DNA of 61,877 bases from Gammaproteobacteria bacterium (GCA_029863305.1 JAOTVR010000012.1:1-61877); one strand, 5' to 3'; shown: positions 26,729 through 36,622, numbered from the stretch's first letter. Notes: generated by a model from the letters alone, not told the origin. Numbers and translations are program-made.

Positions 26729-27213
26729 AGTTGGCCATCAGTCGCGAACAGGTATTTGACTGGCTGAGCGAAGTGCCTGACCCCGAGATTCCTGTGCTGA
26801 CGATCACTGATCTGGGCATCGTCCGTGGAATTGCGGTCAGGGACGAGGTCGTTGTAGAACTGTCGCCGACGTATTCGGGATGCCCGGCTACCGAAGTCAT
26901 CGAGCAGAGCGTGGTGGATGCGCTGCACAGGCACGGCGTCGAAGACGTCAGGATCAGGCGGGTGCTGTCACCGCCATGGACGACAGACTGGATCAGTGAC
27001 GAGGGCCGTGACAAGTTAAGGGAATACGGTATTGCGCCACCGGCACGGAGCGCGAGTAAGCGTGAGTTGTTGCAAAAGGCCCGTGCCATCGCGTGTCCGC
27101 GTTGCGCATCGCTGGCTACCGAGCTTGTCAGCGAGTTCGGCTCGACAGCATGCAAAGCATCTTACAAGTGCAGCGATTGCCTTGAACCCTTCGAATATTT
27201 CAAGTGCATCTAG
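26722..27213 (+). CDS. paaD: Phenylacetyl-CoA epoxidase maturation subunit
   Basis: This 163-residue protein has an N-terminal MIP18/DUF59-type domain (WLSEVPDPEIPVLTITDLG; TYSGCPATE) and a C-terminal four-cysteine zinc-ribbon-like end (CPRCAS and CSDC). PaaD (PaaJ in some naming) helps mature the epoxidase. Only TTG starts are available: 26722 overlaps the paaC stop, 26731 would be just after it. The stop TAG is directly followed by the paaE ATG. Confidence 0.93.
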   Translation: MVELAISREQVFDWLSEVPDPEIPVLTITDLGIVRGIAVRDEVVVELSPTYSGCPATEVIEQSVVDALHRHGVEDVRIRRVLSPPWTTDWISDEGRDKLREYGIAPPARSASKRELLQKARAIACPRCASLATELVSEFGSTACKASYKCSDCLEPFEYFKCI

Positions 27214-28281
27214 ATGCGGCAGTTCCATCCACTCACCGTTGAGCGACTCGATCACGAAACCAAAGACTCGGTGCGTATTGCGTTAGCGGTACCTGAGGAA
27301 TTGCGCGGTGAGTACGGGTTTTTGGCCGGGCAGCATCTGCCGTTCGAGATAGAATTGAATAGCAAGAAGTTACGCCGTACCTATAGCATTTGCTCTGCAC
27401 ATGGTGAGCGACCACTCGAGATCGGCGTTCGCGTTCAGCCCGGCGGGCAGTTCTCGGAATTCGTCGCGAATCGACTTGCCGTGGGTGACACCCTTGATGC
27501 GATGCCGCCGACCGGGCGGTTTTATGTCGAGCTTGACCCGGCGAATGCGAACGATTACATCGGATTCGCGGCAGGTAGCGGTATTACTCCGATATTGTCG
27601 ATGATCAAATCCGTGCTCGCCAGTGAGCCGCATAGTCGCTTCGTGCTTTTCTATGGTAATCGCAAGCAATCGACGACGATGTTCATCGAGGACTTGTATG
27701 CATTGAAGAATCGCTATCCCGAGCGATTGCAGCTGCAATTCATCTTTAGTCAGGAAGACCAGGAATTTCCGATCGCCGCCGGCCGCCTTGACGCTGACAA
27801 AGTGCGCGAACTGTACCGGCAGTTTTGCGCCGGGCTGGATCCGGCCGCGGCGTTTGTCTGCGGGCCTGACACGATGATCGAGACGGTCACCGATACTCTG
27901 CTCGATCTTGGCCTGGCAGCGGAATGTGTTCACGCGGAACGATTCGGTGTTCCGCGCAAAGATGCCAGGGCAAAGTCGGCATCGGCTACTTCAGCGGATC
28001 ATGCAACGATCACGGTCATCATGGACGGCCACAAGAAAGAATTCGAAATGCGCCGGGACGACGATAACATCGTCGATGCTGCAGCCGACAACGGTATAGA
28101 GCTGCCGTATTCCTGCAAGGGCGGTGTCTGCACGACATGTCGCTGCCATGTGCGTGAAGGCGAGGTCACGATGGCGACGAACTATGGTCTCGAGCCGTGG
28201 GAGATCGAAAAGGGCTTCGTACTGGCGTGCCAGTCCCGTCCTGTCAGCGAAGCATTGACGCTGGATTACGACAAGGTCTGA
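27214..28281 (+). CDS. paaE: Phenylacetyl-CoA epoxidase reductase
   Basis: This 355-residue electron-transfer subunit passes electrons from NADPH to the PaaA di-iron site. Domains in order: FAD-binding barrel with RRTYS at 54-58, NAD(P)-binding domain with GSGITPILS, and a C-terminal plant-type [2Fe-2S] ferredoxin with Cys301, Cys306, Cys309 and a last Cys in LACQSRP. It ends the paa run. No paaF, G, H, J or K is seen in the window. Confidence 0.96.
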   Translation: MRQFHPLTVERLDHETKDSVRIALAVPEELRGEYGFLAGQHLPFEIELNSKKLRRTYSICSAHGERPLEIGVRVQPGGQFSEFVANRLAVGDTLDAMPPTGRFYVELDPANANDYIGFAAGSGITPILSMIKSVLASEPHSRFVLFYGNRKQSTTMFIEDLYALKNRYPERLQLQFIFSQEDQEFPIAAGRLDADKVRELYRQFCAGLDPAAAFVCGPDTMIETVTDTLLDLGLAAECVHAERFGVPRKDARAKSASATSADHATITVIMDGHKKEFEMRRDDDNIVDAAADNGIELPYSCKGGVCTTCRCHVREGEVTMATNYGLEPWEIEKGFVLACQSRPVSEALTLDYDKV

Positions 28282-28360
28282 CGCGTCGATCTCATGCCTC
28301 ACAGTGGCTGTTCGAGCAACGTCGACAGGACACCACCGCAAGGTAAAGAACTCTGAAAGG

Positions 28361-29602
28361 ATGCCGATAACTTCGAAAGGGTCTCCCTCGAGTTATCAAA
28401 TGTCGCCCCAAGCCGCACAGCTCTTTCAGACACTGAAATTTCGCTCGCCGTCGCTCGCCGCCGAGTCGGCGTCGAACGCGCTGGACCGGATGTTTCAGCT
28501 TTACTACATTGATAGAAGGTTGCCCGTAGCACGGGCCGGGCTGGGGCTCGGCGCCATTCTTGTGGTCGCTGTCTGCCTGATGGACATCTTCATGATGCCG
28601 GATGCATTCTGGCAGCGAGCGGTTCCGTATCGCATCGTGGCGATGCTGCTGCCCCTGTCACTCGCGATGGCTGCGACCTTTTTGTTCAGAGACCGCATTT
28701 GGCTGCCGTACATCGTCACCGTGTCGATACTGCTGGTCGGAATTTCCACGATCGTCGTTGGAGGCATGGCCAAAGAGAGCGTCGTGGAATTTGTGCTCTG
28801 GGGCATGATCTTTACCACCTTCAATGTCTACCTCCTGATGGGTCTCAACTTTCGGCTCAGCATGCTGGCCGGGTGGCCGATTTTCCTCGTCTATGTGGGG
28901 GTTGGCATCGCAGTGGGTGCGCCGCTTCAAAAGTTCGGCTACGGCATCCTGTTCCTGGGCTTTTCAAACCTTGTCGGCAGCTACGTGAGCTATCTGCTGG
29001 AACGCAACGCCCGGGAAATATTCGAGATCAGGCGAGAACTCGACAGGCAGGCGCGCACAGACGGCCTTACGGCGCTGCACAACCGGCGGAACTTTGACGA
29101 GCGCCTGAAGCAGACATGGAATCAAGCCAAGCGAGATCAAAAGAACATCGCGATTGCTCTTGTCGATATCGATCATTTCAAACTGTACAACGACTGTTAT
29201 GGTCACCCGCAGGGCGACCGGTGCATCAGCGCCATAGCTGGCGTTCTTGCGTCGAGCGTAAATCGGCCGCTCGATATTGTTGCGCGTTATGGCGGCGAGG
29301 AATTTGCGATCATTCTGTATGATGCGACGCCGAGCTACGCTGAAACCTTCGCACACAAACTCTGCCACAAGGTCGTGGACCTGGATCTGGAGCACAAGGC
29401 CTCCAGCGTATCGCCGAGCGTTACGGTCAGCGTCGGTGTCGCGGTTACGCGCCCATCCGGGGCTGTAAGCGCTGCGCAACTGCTGCGCCGGGCAGACGAT
29501 GCCCTGTACGAGGCCAAGACCAAAGGGCGCAACACGGCTGTGATCTTCCGCAGCGAATGGGGCGAGCAAGTGAGTTCACAACTCGCCAACATTGCGTTGT
29601 AG
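28361..29602 (+). CDS. Membrane diguanylate cyclase (GGDEF)
   Basis: This protein of about 413 residues makes the second messenger cyclic di-GMP. About six hydrophobic helices (roughly 50-215) form a membrane sensor region of unknown input. A linker helix and a GGDEF domain (about 235-400) follow, with the active variant GGEEF at 311-315. The inhibitory I-site RxxD is present as RPLD at 302-305, exactly five residues before it, so product feedback is expected. No start has a good ribosome-binding site: GTG 28304, ATG 28361 and ATG 28400 are all possible. It is a stand-alone gene between paaE and fabA. Confidence 0.88.
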   Translation: MPITSKGSPSSYQMSPQAAQLFQTLKFRSPSLAAESASNALDRMFQLYYIDRRLPVARAGLGLGAILVVAVCLMDIFMMPDAFWQRAVPYRIVAMLLPLSLAMAATFLFRDRIWLPYIVTVSILLVGISTIVVGGMAKESVVEFVLWGMIFTTFNVYLLMGLNFRLSMLAGWPIFLVYVGVGIAVGAPLQKFGYGILFLGFSNLVGSYVSYLLERNAREIFEIRRELDRQARTDGLTALHNRRNFDERLKQTWNQAKRDQKNIAIALVDIDHFKLYNDCYGHPQGDRCISAIAGVLASSVNRPLDIVARYGGEEFAIILYDATPSYAETFAHKLCHKVVDLDLEHKASSVSPSVTVSVGVAVTRPSGAVSAAQLLRRADDALYEAKTKGRNTAVIFRSEWGEQVSSQLANIAL

Positions 29603-29762
29603 ACCATTTCTTCGGGCGATATCCAGGGCAGCAGCAACGGCTCCGGCATCAGTTGGCGCGTATTCGAAAGCCCCGCACGCCGCAAACCGGTAAAATCGTG
29701 AAAGCGAAAATGCGCATGCCTGCGCGGATACCTTAACCAGCCGCGACAGCGCTGGAGAGCCA

Positions 29763-30314
29763 ATGACCAACAAGACTAGCAATGCTGCCATCGAGACCTC
29801 GGGACGACCGAATTCGTTCAGCTACGACGATCTCATAGAATGCGCGCACGGCAAGATGTTCGGGCCGACAAATGGTCGTCTGCCGCTGCCGGATATGCTG
29901 ATGATGGACCGGATCACGCATATCTCGAAGGAAGGTGGCAAATACGGCAAGGGTGAGATCAAGGCCGAACTCGATATCCATCCGGACTTGTGGTTTTTCA
30001 AGTGCCATTTTGAGGGTGATCCGGTCATGCCCGGCTGCCTTGGGCTGGATGCCATGTGGCAACTCGTCGGTTTTTACCTGGTCTGGCTGGATCTGCCGGG
30101 CAGGGGCCGGGCGCTCGGCTCCGGCAAGGTCAAATTCACCGGCCAGGTGCTGCCCACGGCGAAGCTCGTTAGCTACCAGATCGACATCAAGCGAGTCATT
30201 ACCCGCAAGTTGAATATGGCGATCGCCGATGCCACCATGTGTGTAGATGGTCGCGAAATCTACACAGCAGAAGATCTTCGCGTAGGCCTGTTCACATCCA
30301 CAGATGATTTTTAG
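29763..30314 (+). CDS. fabA: 3-hydroxydecanoyl-ACP dehydratase/isomerase
   Basis: This 183-residue hotdog-fold enzyme introduces the cis double bond in fatty-acid synthesis. Catalytic His82 in [13 protein letters not shown] and Asp96 in GLDAMWQ correspond to E. coli His70 and Asp84. The N-terminus is about 12 residues longer than E. coli FabA. It lies 9 bp upstream of fabB, the standard pairing for anaerobic-type unsaturated fatty-acid synthesis in gammaproteobacteria. GGAGAG precedes the ATG. Confidence 0.97.
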   Translation: MTNKTSNAAIETSGRPNSFSYDDLIECAHGKMFGPTNGRLPLPDMLMMDRITHISKEGGKYGKGEIKAELDIHPDLWFFKCHFEGDPVMPGCLGLDAMWQLVGFYLVWLDLPGRGRALGSGKVKFTGQVLPTAKLVSYQIDIKRVITRKLNMAIADATMCVDGREIYTAEDLRVGLFTSTDDF

Positions 30315-30323
30315 GAAAATATT

Positions 30324-31535
30324 ATGCGTCGTGTTGTCATTACGGGTCTCGGTGCGGTTTCGTGTATCGGCAACACACAGGATGAAATCGTCGACTCCCT
30401 GAAGAGCGGTCGTTCGGGAATCGTCGCCAGCGAGTCGTATAAGGAGATGGGGCTGCGCAGCCAGATCTCCGGGTCCGTGAATATCGACATCGCCGAGCAT
30501 ATAGATCGGAAAGTGCGTCGCTTCATGGGCGACGCCGCGGCATACGCCTATATTTCGATGCAACAGGCAATCGCAGATTCAGGACTGGAAGAGAGTGACA
30601 TATCCAATGTTCGCACCGGGCTGATTGCATCATCGGGTGGTGCGTCGAGCGCGAACATTGTCGCCAGCGCGGACAAGCTGCGTGAAAAGGGCGTCCGCAA
30701 GATCGGCCCGTACATGGTTACCCGTACGATGAGCAGCACAGTTTCGGCGTGTCTCACGACGCCATTCAAGATCAAGGGCGTGAATTACTCGATAACCTCA
30801 GCCTGTGCGACCAGCGCACATTGCATCGGCGCCGGCGCCGAGCAGATCCAGTTTGGGAAACAGGACATCATCTTCGCCGGTGGCGGCGAGGAAGAAGACT
30901 GGACTCTGGCATGCCTGTTCGACGCAATGGGTGCTTTATCGTCGAAATACAACGATGCCCCGGCGACAGCATCGCGTCCTTATGACGCGACGCGTGACGG
31001 CTTTGTCATTGCAGCAGGCGGCGGCATGGTGGTGCTCGAGGAACTCGAACACGCCAAAGCGCGGGGCGCAAAAATCTATGCGGAGTTGGTGGGCTATGGC
31101 GCGACGTCGGATGGCTACGATATGGTCGCACCGTCGGGCGAAGGCGCACAACGATGCATGGAACTGGCGAACGCCACGGTTGAAGGACCGATCGACTACA
31201 TCAACACGCACGGCACGAGCACTCCGGCCGGCGATATCTCCGAAGTCGAGGCCATGCGTGCCGTGTTCGGCGATGGCATGCCGAAATTCGGCTCATCGAA
31301 GTCGCTATGCGGGCACTCGCTCGGCGCGACCGGCGTGCATGAGGCGATCCACTGCCTGTTGATGCTCGAGAATGATTTTATCGCGCCTTCAATCAACTGC
31401 AACGATCCCGATCCGGCCATCGAGGGCGCACCTCTTGTCACCGAGTGTATCGAAAACGCCGGTATCAAGACCGCGATGTCGAACAGTTTCGGCTTCGGCG
31501 GCACAAATGCGACGCTCGTATTTCAGAAACGCTGA
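30324..31535 (+). CDS. fabB: 3-oxoacyl-ACP synthase I
   Basis: This 403-residue condensing enzyme extends the unsaturated intermediates made by FabA. The thiolase-fold triad is visible: Cys161 in [11 protein letters not shown], a His in [11 protein letters not shown] and a His in [18 protein letters not shown] precedes ATG 30324. It is convergent with the end of the secretion operon, with only 16 bp between the stop codons. Confidence 0.97.
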   Translation: MRRVVITGLGAVSCIGNTQDEIVDSLKSGRSGIVASESYKEMGLRSQISGSVNIDIAEHIDRKVRRFMGDAAAYAYISMQQAIADSGLEESDISNVRTGLIASSGGASSANIVASADKLREKGVRKIGPYMVTRTMSSTVSACLTTPFKIKGVNYSITSACATSAHCIGAGAEQIQFGKQDIIFAGGGEEEDWTLACLFDAMGALSSKYNDAPATASRPYDATRDGFVIAAGGGMVVLEELEHAKARGAKIYAELVGYGATSDGYDMVAPSGEGAQRCMELANATVEGPIDYINTHGTSTPAGDISEVEAMRAVFGDGMPKFGSSKSLCGHSLGATGVHEAIHCLLMLENDFIAPSINCNDPDPAIEGAPLVTECIENAGIKTAMSNSFGFGGTNATLVFQKR

Positions 31536-31551
31536 TTATGGTTTGCTGAAT

Positions 31552-32058
31552 CTAGCGTTGACGCTGGCTTGCTTCAGGATCCAGCATAAGCTCGGAAGTC
31601 TGCGCACCGCGGCTGAATTTTGCGCCGTTAGCCGTTACTGAGTCGAGCTTCCAGGTGTCGTGATTCATACCCTCTTCGAGCTGCACAAGTTGATTGTTCT
31701 CGAGATTACGCAGCACGGCCACTCTTGATTCTGTTGTAATGGCTACACCTTCGAGCTTCAGGCGCAGGGGCGCAGGCGGTGCGGCGGCAACCTCAACCGG
31801 CGCAGGCGGCTCGGGCATTCTGCGATCACTGAAGAACAACGGCCGCTCGAACATCTCATCCAGCTCGTCGAGCTGCGGTGGTATGTACAAAGAGTCCCCG
31901 ATTTCGGGAATCGATGCCTCCTGCGCGTCGATAGCCGCCACCTCAAAGTCCTCGATCCTCACAGGATAAAGCCACTCCATCAGAACGACGACCGCAAGCA
32001 CAGCGCTCGTGACCATGAGCGCAAACGTCGATCGTCCGAGTCGGACTGACCTGATCAT
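31552..32058 (-). CDS. GspC/GspN-like type II secretion protein (HR domain)
   Basis: This 168-residue protein has one N-terminal transmembrane helix (about 12-30), a Pro/Ala-rich linker, and a C-terminal beta domain (about 98-165; LEGVAITTESRVAVLRN, QLVQLEEGM) resembling the homology region of GspC, which contacts the secretin. It is the last gene of the operon and overlaps gspM by 4 bp. It lacks a PDZ or coiled-coil extension, so it is a minimal GspC or a GspN/XpsN-type protein. Since no other GspC is present, it probably fills that role. Confidence 0.7.
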   Translation of the reverse strand: MIRSVRLGRSTFALMVTSAVLAVVVLMEWLYPVRIEDFEVAAIDAQEASIPEIGDSLYIPPQLDELDEMFERPLFFSDRRMPEPPAPVEVAAAPPAPLRLKLEGVAITTESRVAVLRNLENNQLVQLEEGMNHDTWKLDSVTANGAKFSRGAQTSELMLDPEASQRQR

Positions 32059-32630
32059 GTTATATCCGGCATGTAGGCGACGAGGTCAAAGTCTGCGTCC
32101 ATTTGTTGGATCGCGATCTGCCGTGGTCGTCGGACTGCTGTACTGTTGCGCATCGAAATATTATCAAGGAACAGGTAAACGTCCTTCGTTTCCATGTCAT
32201 AGAACGATCGCAGCACGCCTTCCAACGTGCCGCGCAGGCGAACTTTAAGCGTGACCTGAACGAAGCCCTGTTCGCGCGATGCAGGGAGAATCTGCGTACT
32301 CAGAAGTTGTGCCCGGTTTGCGGCAGCTATTTCCTTGACCATGCGCTGCAATTCGGCACCGGCGACGGCAACGGTCTCGCTTCTCAGGTAATGCCCATCA
32401 GTCAGTTGCGAGTGCTTGAGTTGTTCGAATTGGGGCAGCAAGTCCGCGTCTCGTGTAGCAACCCGGTTATAAGTCTGCAGTCGGTCATTCAGCTCGTCAA
32501 TGTTGTCCCGATAGGTCGCGTTGGCAACCCAGATCGGCATAGCCGTTACGCTCAGAATGATGCCCAGGGCGGCGATCAATAACGCGATAGCGAGCCGTTG
32601 TCGCTGCTTGTCACCGAGTTGCCTGATCAC
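32055..32630 (-). CDS. gspM: Type II secretion protein GspM
   Basis: This 191-residue inner-membrane protein has a single helix near 15-35 and a periplasmic coiled-coil plus ferredoxin-like domain. Primary sequence is weakly conserved in this family. The call rests on topology and on position directly after gspL, with 4 bp ATGA-type overlaps on both sides. It would dimerise with GspL in the assembly platform. Confidence 0.8.
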   Translation of the reverse strand: MIRQLGDKQRQRLAIALLIAALGIILSVTAMPIWVANATYRDNIDELNDRLQTYNRVATRDADLLPQFEQLKHSQLTDGHYLRSETVAVAGAELQRMVKEIAAANRAQLLSTQILPASREQGFVQVTLKVRLRGTLEGVLRSFYDMETKDVYLFLDNISMRNSTAVRRPRQIAIQQMDADFDLVAYMPDIT

Positions 32631-33736
32631 TGTTCGAGGCTCCAGGCGATGTCGGCAGATAGATGGAATCGCTCCTCGCCCGTGCCGGGTATCTGCACAA
32701 CTGGCGAGCGGAAGCGGGCGTTGTGCAAGAGCGAGGATGACTCGACAATCGCGATCAACGCGGCCGACGAAGAAGATTGTCCCTGCAGCTGGAGTTCATC
32801 GTCAGCAATGTCAAGGCGGCTGATCCAGGTGTCGTCCGGCAGTATTCGGCTTACTTCGTCAATGAGTTGCACAACCATCAGGTTCGATTGCTTCTTTTGT
32901 TCCAGGTATCGAGTTCCGGCCGCCAGCATGGCCACGTCATCCCGTAGCTGGCTTCCCTGTTGTGCGGTAGCAGCAGCCTCCTGCAGCTGCGGCTCGAGTT
33001 CCTGGATAAGCCGATACTTTTGTAACAGTGGCAATGCGGCGGCCGTAATGATCAGCACACCGCACAAAATTGCCAGGCCTGCATTGAGGCGAAAATTGGC
33101 CTGACGCCTGCTGCGCCGCATTTCCTCAGGCAGCAGGTTCACGGGCAGCAAATCAGCAATAGTGTCATCGTGAATGGTCACGACATTTGGACTCATATCC
33201 TGTCGCGCCACAGTTTCGAGAATGTCATTGACGATTGCGCGCGGCGAGTAAACTAATTCAACCGACAGCCGTTGCTTGTGCGCATCGCGCCCTGTCACCA
33301 CGAAGTCATAGTAGATTTTGTCTGCCGAAAATGGCGTGTGCTTGTCCATCTCGAATGCCAGAACTTCGTGCAGATTTTCCTCTGCCGCGAGGGGCAAGGT
33401 AATCGGCGTACTCAGTACCTTGTCGCGCGGCAGCAGCAGTACCCGATCGCGGGCGTCCGTCGACAAGCTGACTGCCATACCCGCCGGAGCATCGCGATCA
33501 ATTCGCTGCACTTCCCGCGAGCGTGCGGAGGTCCCTTGCCGGACCACCATGACCCGGTCGTCCACAGTAATGAACAGACGCTGATTGCGCTGTGCGATCG
33601 CGTTCCGCATATCCTGCGGCAACAGACCAAGCAGTTCGGCACTCCACCACGACCAGAACTCGTCAAAACGGCGCTTCAGCGGTGCGGCATACCGGACGCG
33701 CAGTGGTTGTAGTGACCGGGCGATGTCGACGTTCAT
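32627..33736 (-). CDS. gspL: Type II secretion protein GspL (actin-like/PilN-type)
   Basis: This 369-residue protein has a cytoplasmic ribonuclease-H-fold, PilM-like region (about 40-220), one transmembrane helix (about 240-258) and a periplasmic domain similar to PilN. GspL couples the GspE ATPase to the inner-membrane platform. I choose ATG 33736, which overlaps the gspK TGA in ATGA, instead of a longer frame from 33787 that runs inside gspK. Confidence 0.82.
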   Translation of the reverse strand: MNVDIARSLQPLRVRYAAPLKRRFDEFWSWWSAELLGLLPQDMRNAIAQRNQRLFITVDDRVMVVRQGTSARSREVQRIDRDAPAGMAVSLSTDARDRVLLLPRDKVLSTPITLPLAAEENLHEVLAFEMDKHTPFSADKIYYDFVVTGRDAHKQRLSVELVYSPRAIVNDILETVARQDMSPNVVTIHDDTIADLLPVNLLPEEMRRSRRQANFRLNAGLAILCGVLIITAAALPLLQKYRLIQELEPQLQEAAATAQQGSQLRDDVAMLAAGTRYLEQKKQSNLMVVQLIDEVSRILPDDTWISRLDIADDELQLQGQSSSSAALIAIVESSSLLHNARFRSPVVQIPGTGEERFHLSADIAWSLEQ

Positions 33737-34626
33737 TCCTGTTCCTCGAGCGCCTGCATAAGGTTTGCTCTCGACGGTTCGCGCCACTCCAGAAATCTAA
33801 ACGGCTCATCCTGCGTTGCCGCGATGCGAACGACAGCCTCGACGGTCGCGAATGAGCCCGCCGTGCCCGAGGCGCCGGCATAAACGTGATAGGTGCCGCT
33901 GCGCACACCTCCTGTACTGCTATCCTGACCGCTCTGCATTGCGCCCGGCAGTGGTGCTGTCACTGCGCCGTCTTTGGCGCCTGTCAGCGCTGCCACCAGA
34001 TACGGCGGTGCAAATTCGAGGGCCAATCTCGAGCTGCCCGAATGCACCGTCAGGAACGGGGCAAGCCGATCGAACAACTGCTGTTGCACGCCGAGCACAT
34101 ACTTCAGTTCATCAATGGTTTCGAACGCGCCGTCACGGGCAGTCCATGGCACACCGGCGGCCCGGTAGTCGTCATCTTCGGCACCGTTCAGGTGCGACAG
34201 GTTATCGCCGTCGCGCCAGTCGAGAATCGCGTCGACAAGCTCCCGCTGCAGCGTCTCGTCTGCACCGCCGGCGCGGAGCGTCTCCGCCAGCAATCCGGCA
34301 TCGGCGGCGTTCAGGTCGACCAGCCCGGTGGCATCCCGGATCGCGACCGTGACCGAATCATCGCCGATTTTGACGGAGAACAAGGTGCCGTCGACCGGCC
34401 GCTGCCCGGCACTTTCGTTCGCCAGCAATTCCATAATGGCATACTGAATTCCGCCTTCGGCCAGCGCACGAGCCTGCGCGTGTCCCAGGTGCCGCGCTGC
34501 GAGCTGGGTGTCGGTGTGCGTATTGCGCGTGTGGCCGGCGGCCATGACACTCAATAGCACGACGAGCCACAGCACGATGACCAGTGCCATGCCTTGTTGC
34601 CTGCGTGGTACCGTGCCGATACTCAT
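33733..34626 (-). CDS. gspK: Type II secretion minor pseudopilin GspK
   Basis: This 297-residue minor pseudopilin has the prepilin leader RRQQG followed by a hydrophobic helix MALVIVLWLVVLLSVMA. It lacks Glu at mature position 5, as GspK proteins characteristically do. The large globular domain contains DLNAADAGLLAETL and a helix-hairpin-helix-like middle. GspK caps the pseudopilus tip with GspI and GspJ. It overlaps gspJ and gspL by 4 bp each. Confidence 0.92.
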   Translation of the reverse strand: MSIGTVPRRQQGMALVIVLWLVVLLSVMAAGHTRNTHTDTQLAARHLGHAQARALAEGGIQYAIMELLANESAGQRPVDGTLFSVKIGDDSVTVAIRDATGLVDLNAADAGLLAETLRAGGADETLQRELVDAILDWRDGDNLSHLNGAEDDDYRAAGVPWTARDGAFETIDELKYVLGVQQQLFDRLAPFLTVHSGSSRLALEFAPPYLVAALTGAKDGAVTAPLPGAMQSGQDSSTGGVRSGTYHVYAGASGTAGSFATVEAVVRIAATQDEPFRFLEWREPSRANLMQALEEQE

Positions 34627-35288
34627 GATTCTTCACTGCCGCGTAGCGGTAACACGAGTTCCGGCCATGCGTTCCGGGAATTCTCGATACTCGTGCGAAT
34701 TCGAATGGCGGCGGGATAACGCTTCGCATCAGGCCGCCAGTTCTGTTTCCATGACGGTATCTCGTCATCCATTTCGGCGCCGAAGTAGTCGAAAGACAGG
34801 TCCTCGAAGCCGGCAACCAGAACCATGTGCCTGCCAAGATCTGTCTCGCCAGGATCCGCACTCCCCGGATCGAAAGGCCCGAAAGACAGCACCAGCATGC
34901 GGCCATCGTCGTCTTTTCTGGCCGTTAGTTCATAAATCAGGAAACCCGCCCCGTGCGAATGTTGCGGTGCCGGTGCGATAAATCGTACCTGATCTTCGTT
35001 GCCATCAAACGCGATGCGTTCGTCATTGCCGTCAGTCCACGTGAATGTGGTCAGTTGGCCGAACTGGCGTCGCAAGAAGTCCGACGCAGCCCGCATCTGC
35101 TCCGTTGCGTTGGCGCGCGAGTGCCCGGCTTCCCAACTGCGGCTCGCAATGCGAACCGCGCCAAAAGACGCGGTCATGAATAACGTCAGTATCGTGATCG
35201 CGACGAGCAGTTCAATGAGTGTGAAACCGCCACTATCGCGTCGCTGATTCATCGCGTTAATGGGCATGAATGGCCCCGGGGACATCAT
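34623..35288 (-). CDS. gspJ: Type II secretion minor pseudopilin GspJ
   Basis: This 221-residue pseudopilin has the prepilin peptidase site GG-FTLIELLVAITI (Glu at +5) after a short basic leader, and a C-terminal beta-rich domain. ATG 35288 overlaps the gspI TGA by 4 bp and is chosen over the longer frame from 35363. It forms the tip complex with GspI and GspK. Confidence 0.92.
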   Translation of the reverse strand: MMSPGPFMPINAMNQRRDSGGFTLIELLVAITILTLFMTASFGAVRIASRSWEAGHSRANATEQMRAASDFLRRQFGQLTTFTWTDGNDERIAFDGNEDQVRFIAPAPQHSHGAGFLIYELTARKDDDGRMLVLSFGPFDPGSADPGETDLGRHMVLVAGFEDLSFDYFGAEMDDEIPSWKQNWRPDAKRYPAAIRIRTSIENSRNAWPELVLPLRGSEES

Positions 35289-35695
35289 GACCTCGACCTC
35301 TTTGGCGCACCCAATCGAATGCTGCTGAGATTCACTTGCCGCGTGCGGCCCGCATGTGGCCATTCGACAGTGACCGTAATGTAATAGGCAGGCACTTGCG
35401 TGGCGCTTTGGTAGTAGCCGTTGAACGGCACGTAATTCGTGACAACTCGTGTCCAGTTGAACTTGTCTGAATCATTACCGCGCGTTTCGCCCGGCTCGAG
35501 TCTCGAGATGACGCCGACGCTCGCAAGCTGTGTCTCGGCGACTAGAATAGCGCGTGCATAATCCGATGATACGGAGACATTGCGCAGGCCGGTCGAGAAG
35601 ATTCGTAACAGTACCGTCAGCGCGAGCGCGAGAATCATGAACGCGACCAGCACTTCGATCAGCGTGTAGCCGGAATGACGGGGATTAGCGCGCAC
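35285..35695 (-). CDS. gspI: Type II secretion minor pseudopilin GspI
   Basis: This 136-residue pseudopilin has cleavage motif SG-YTLIEVLVAFMILAL near residue 9 and the compact GspI domain (NVSVSSDYARAILVAETQL). It overlaps gspH by 11 bp and gspJ by 4 bp, in the classical order G-H-I-J-K. Confidence 0.92.
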   Translation of the reverse strand: MRANPRHSGYTLIEVLVAFMILALALTVLLRIFSTGLRNVSVSSDYARAILVAETQLASVGVISRLEPGETRGNDSDKFNWTRVVTNYVPFNGYYQSATQVPAYYITVTVEWPHAGRTRQVNLSSIRLGAPKRSRS

Positions 35696-36176
35696 CGTCC
35701 TGCACCTCCCAGAGAGCTACGCGGCCCATCAGCCAGCCGACAGAAACCTGATAATGAATTTCGTCGTTGCCAAGCCTGATCGCCGTACCGCTCGAACTGC
35801 CGTCCGGGTAAAACCTGAGCCTGTATGGTTCATCCCCGATCTGCACGACGGTTGACCCGGTGGCATCCTCGATCAGCGCCATGCGGACGCCTCGGGGCAA
35901 GACGTGATCTTCCCCGCCGCGCATCTTGTACACCGATTTGTCGAAATCGAACTGCATCTCCACCGCCATGCTGCGGCTGATCGCCTGGTTACGCGCATCA
36001 CGCAAGGTGACGGCGAGTTCGCGCGCAGCGACCTTGATTTTGGTGCCCGGAACGACGGCGGAGATCACCGGCGGCACGAGTGAAACCAGCAAGCCGGCAA
36101 TTGCGAGCACCACAAGCAGTTCCAGCAAAGTGAAGCCGGCCGGCCTGCGGTACAAAGGTGTGCGTCTTGTTACCAA
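35685..36176 (-). CDS. gspH: Type II secretion minor pseudopilin GspH
   Basis: This 163-residue pseudopilin has leader RRPAG-FTLLELLVVLAIAGLL and a GspH/FimT-type domain (KVAARELAVTLRDARNQAI). It overlaps the end of gspG by 7 bp. Its role is in the pseudopilus that pushes substrates through the secretin. Confidence 0.92.
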   Translation of the reverse strand: MVTRRTPLYRRPAGFTLLELLVVLAIAGLLVSLVPPVISAVVPGTKIKVAARELAVTLRDARNQAISRSMAVEMQFDFDKSVYKMRGGEDHVLPRGVRMALIEDATGSTVVQIGDEPYRLRFYPDGSSSGTAIRLGNDEIHYQVSVGWLMGRVALWEVQDGAR

Positions 36177-36604
36177 CTCACGACGTCCTGATCTTCGCCT
36201 TCTCCACCGACGGCATTGTCGCGGCCGAGTGAGTAGAGGTCATAGTCACTGTGCTCTCCGGGCGCAAGGTAGTGATATTCGTTCCCCCATGGGTCCTTCG
36301 GAATTTCCGTCTTCCGCAAATACGGTCCCTGCCAGTTACTTACCGCAGCCGGTTCGTCCGATAGTGCCTGCAAGCCCTCCTCAGTGGTTGGGTAGCGGCC
36401 GACCTCGAGATGAAACAGATCCAGTCCGGCACCGAACTCCTCAATCTGCAGCTGCGCGGTATCGGTCTTCGCGCCACCGAGGTTTTTCAGCACTCGCGGT
36501 CCGACAAGTCCGGCCAGCAGTCCCAGTATCAGAAGCACGACGAGCAGTTCAATCAAGGTGAAGCCGAATCGACGTCGTAAAGCAGCCAAATTCCTGTTAA
36601 TCAT
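36170..36604 (-). CDS. gspG: Type II secretion major pseudopilin GspG
   Basis: This 144-residue major pseudopilin has leader RRRFG-FTLIELLVVLLILGLLAGLVGP and the hallmark EVGRYPTTEEGLQAL and DPWGNEYHYL calcium-site region. The strong match to this well-conserved subunit anchors the operon assignment. It lies 18 bp after gspF. Confidence 0.97.
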   Translation of the reverse strand: MINRNLAALRRRFGFTLIELLVVLLILGLLAGLVGPRVLKNLGGAKTDTAQLQIEEFGAGLDLFHLEVGRYPTTEEGLQALSDEPAAVSNWQGPYLRKTEIPKDPWGNEYHYLAPGEHSDYDLYSLGRDNAVGGEGEDQDVVSW

Positions 36605-36622
36605 GCTTGCTCATCCTCCCGC

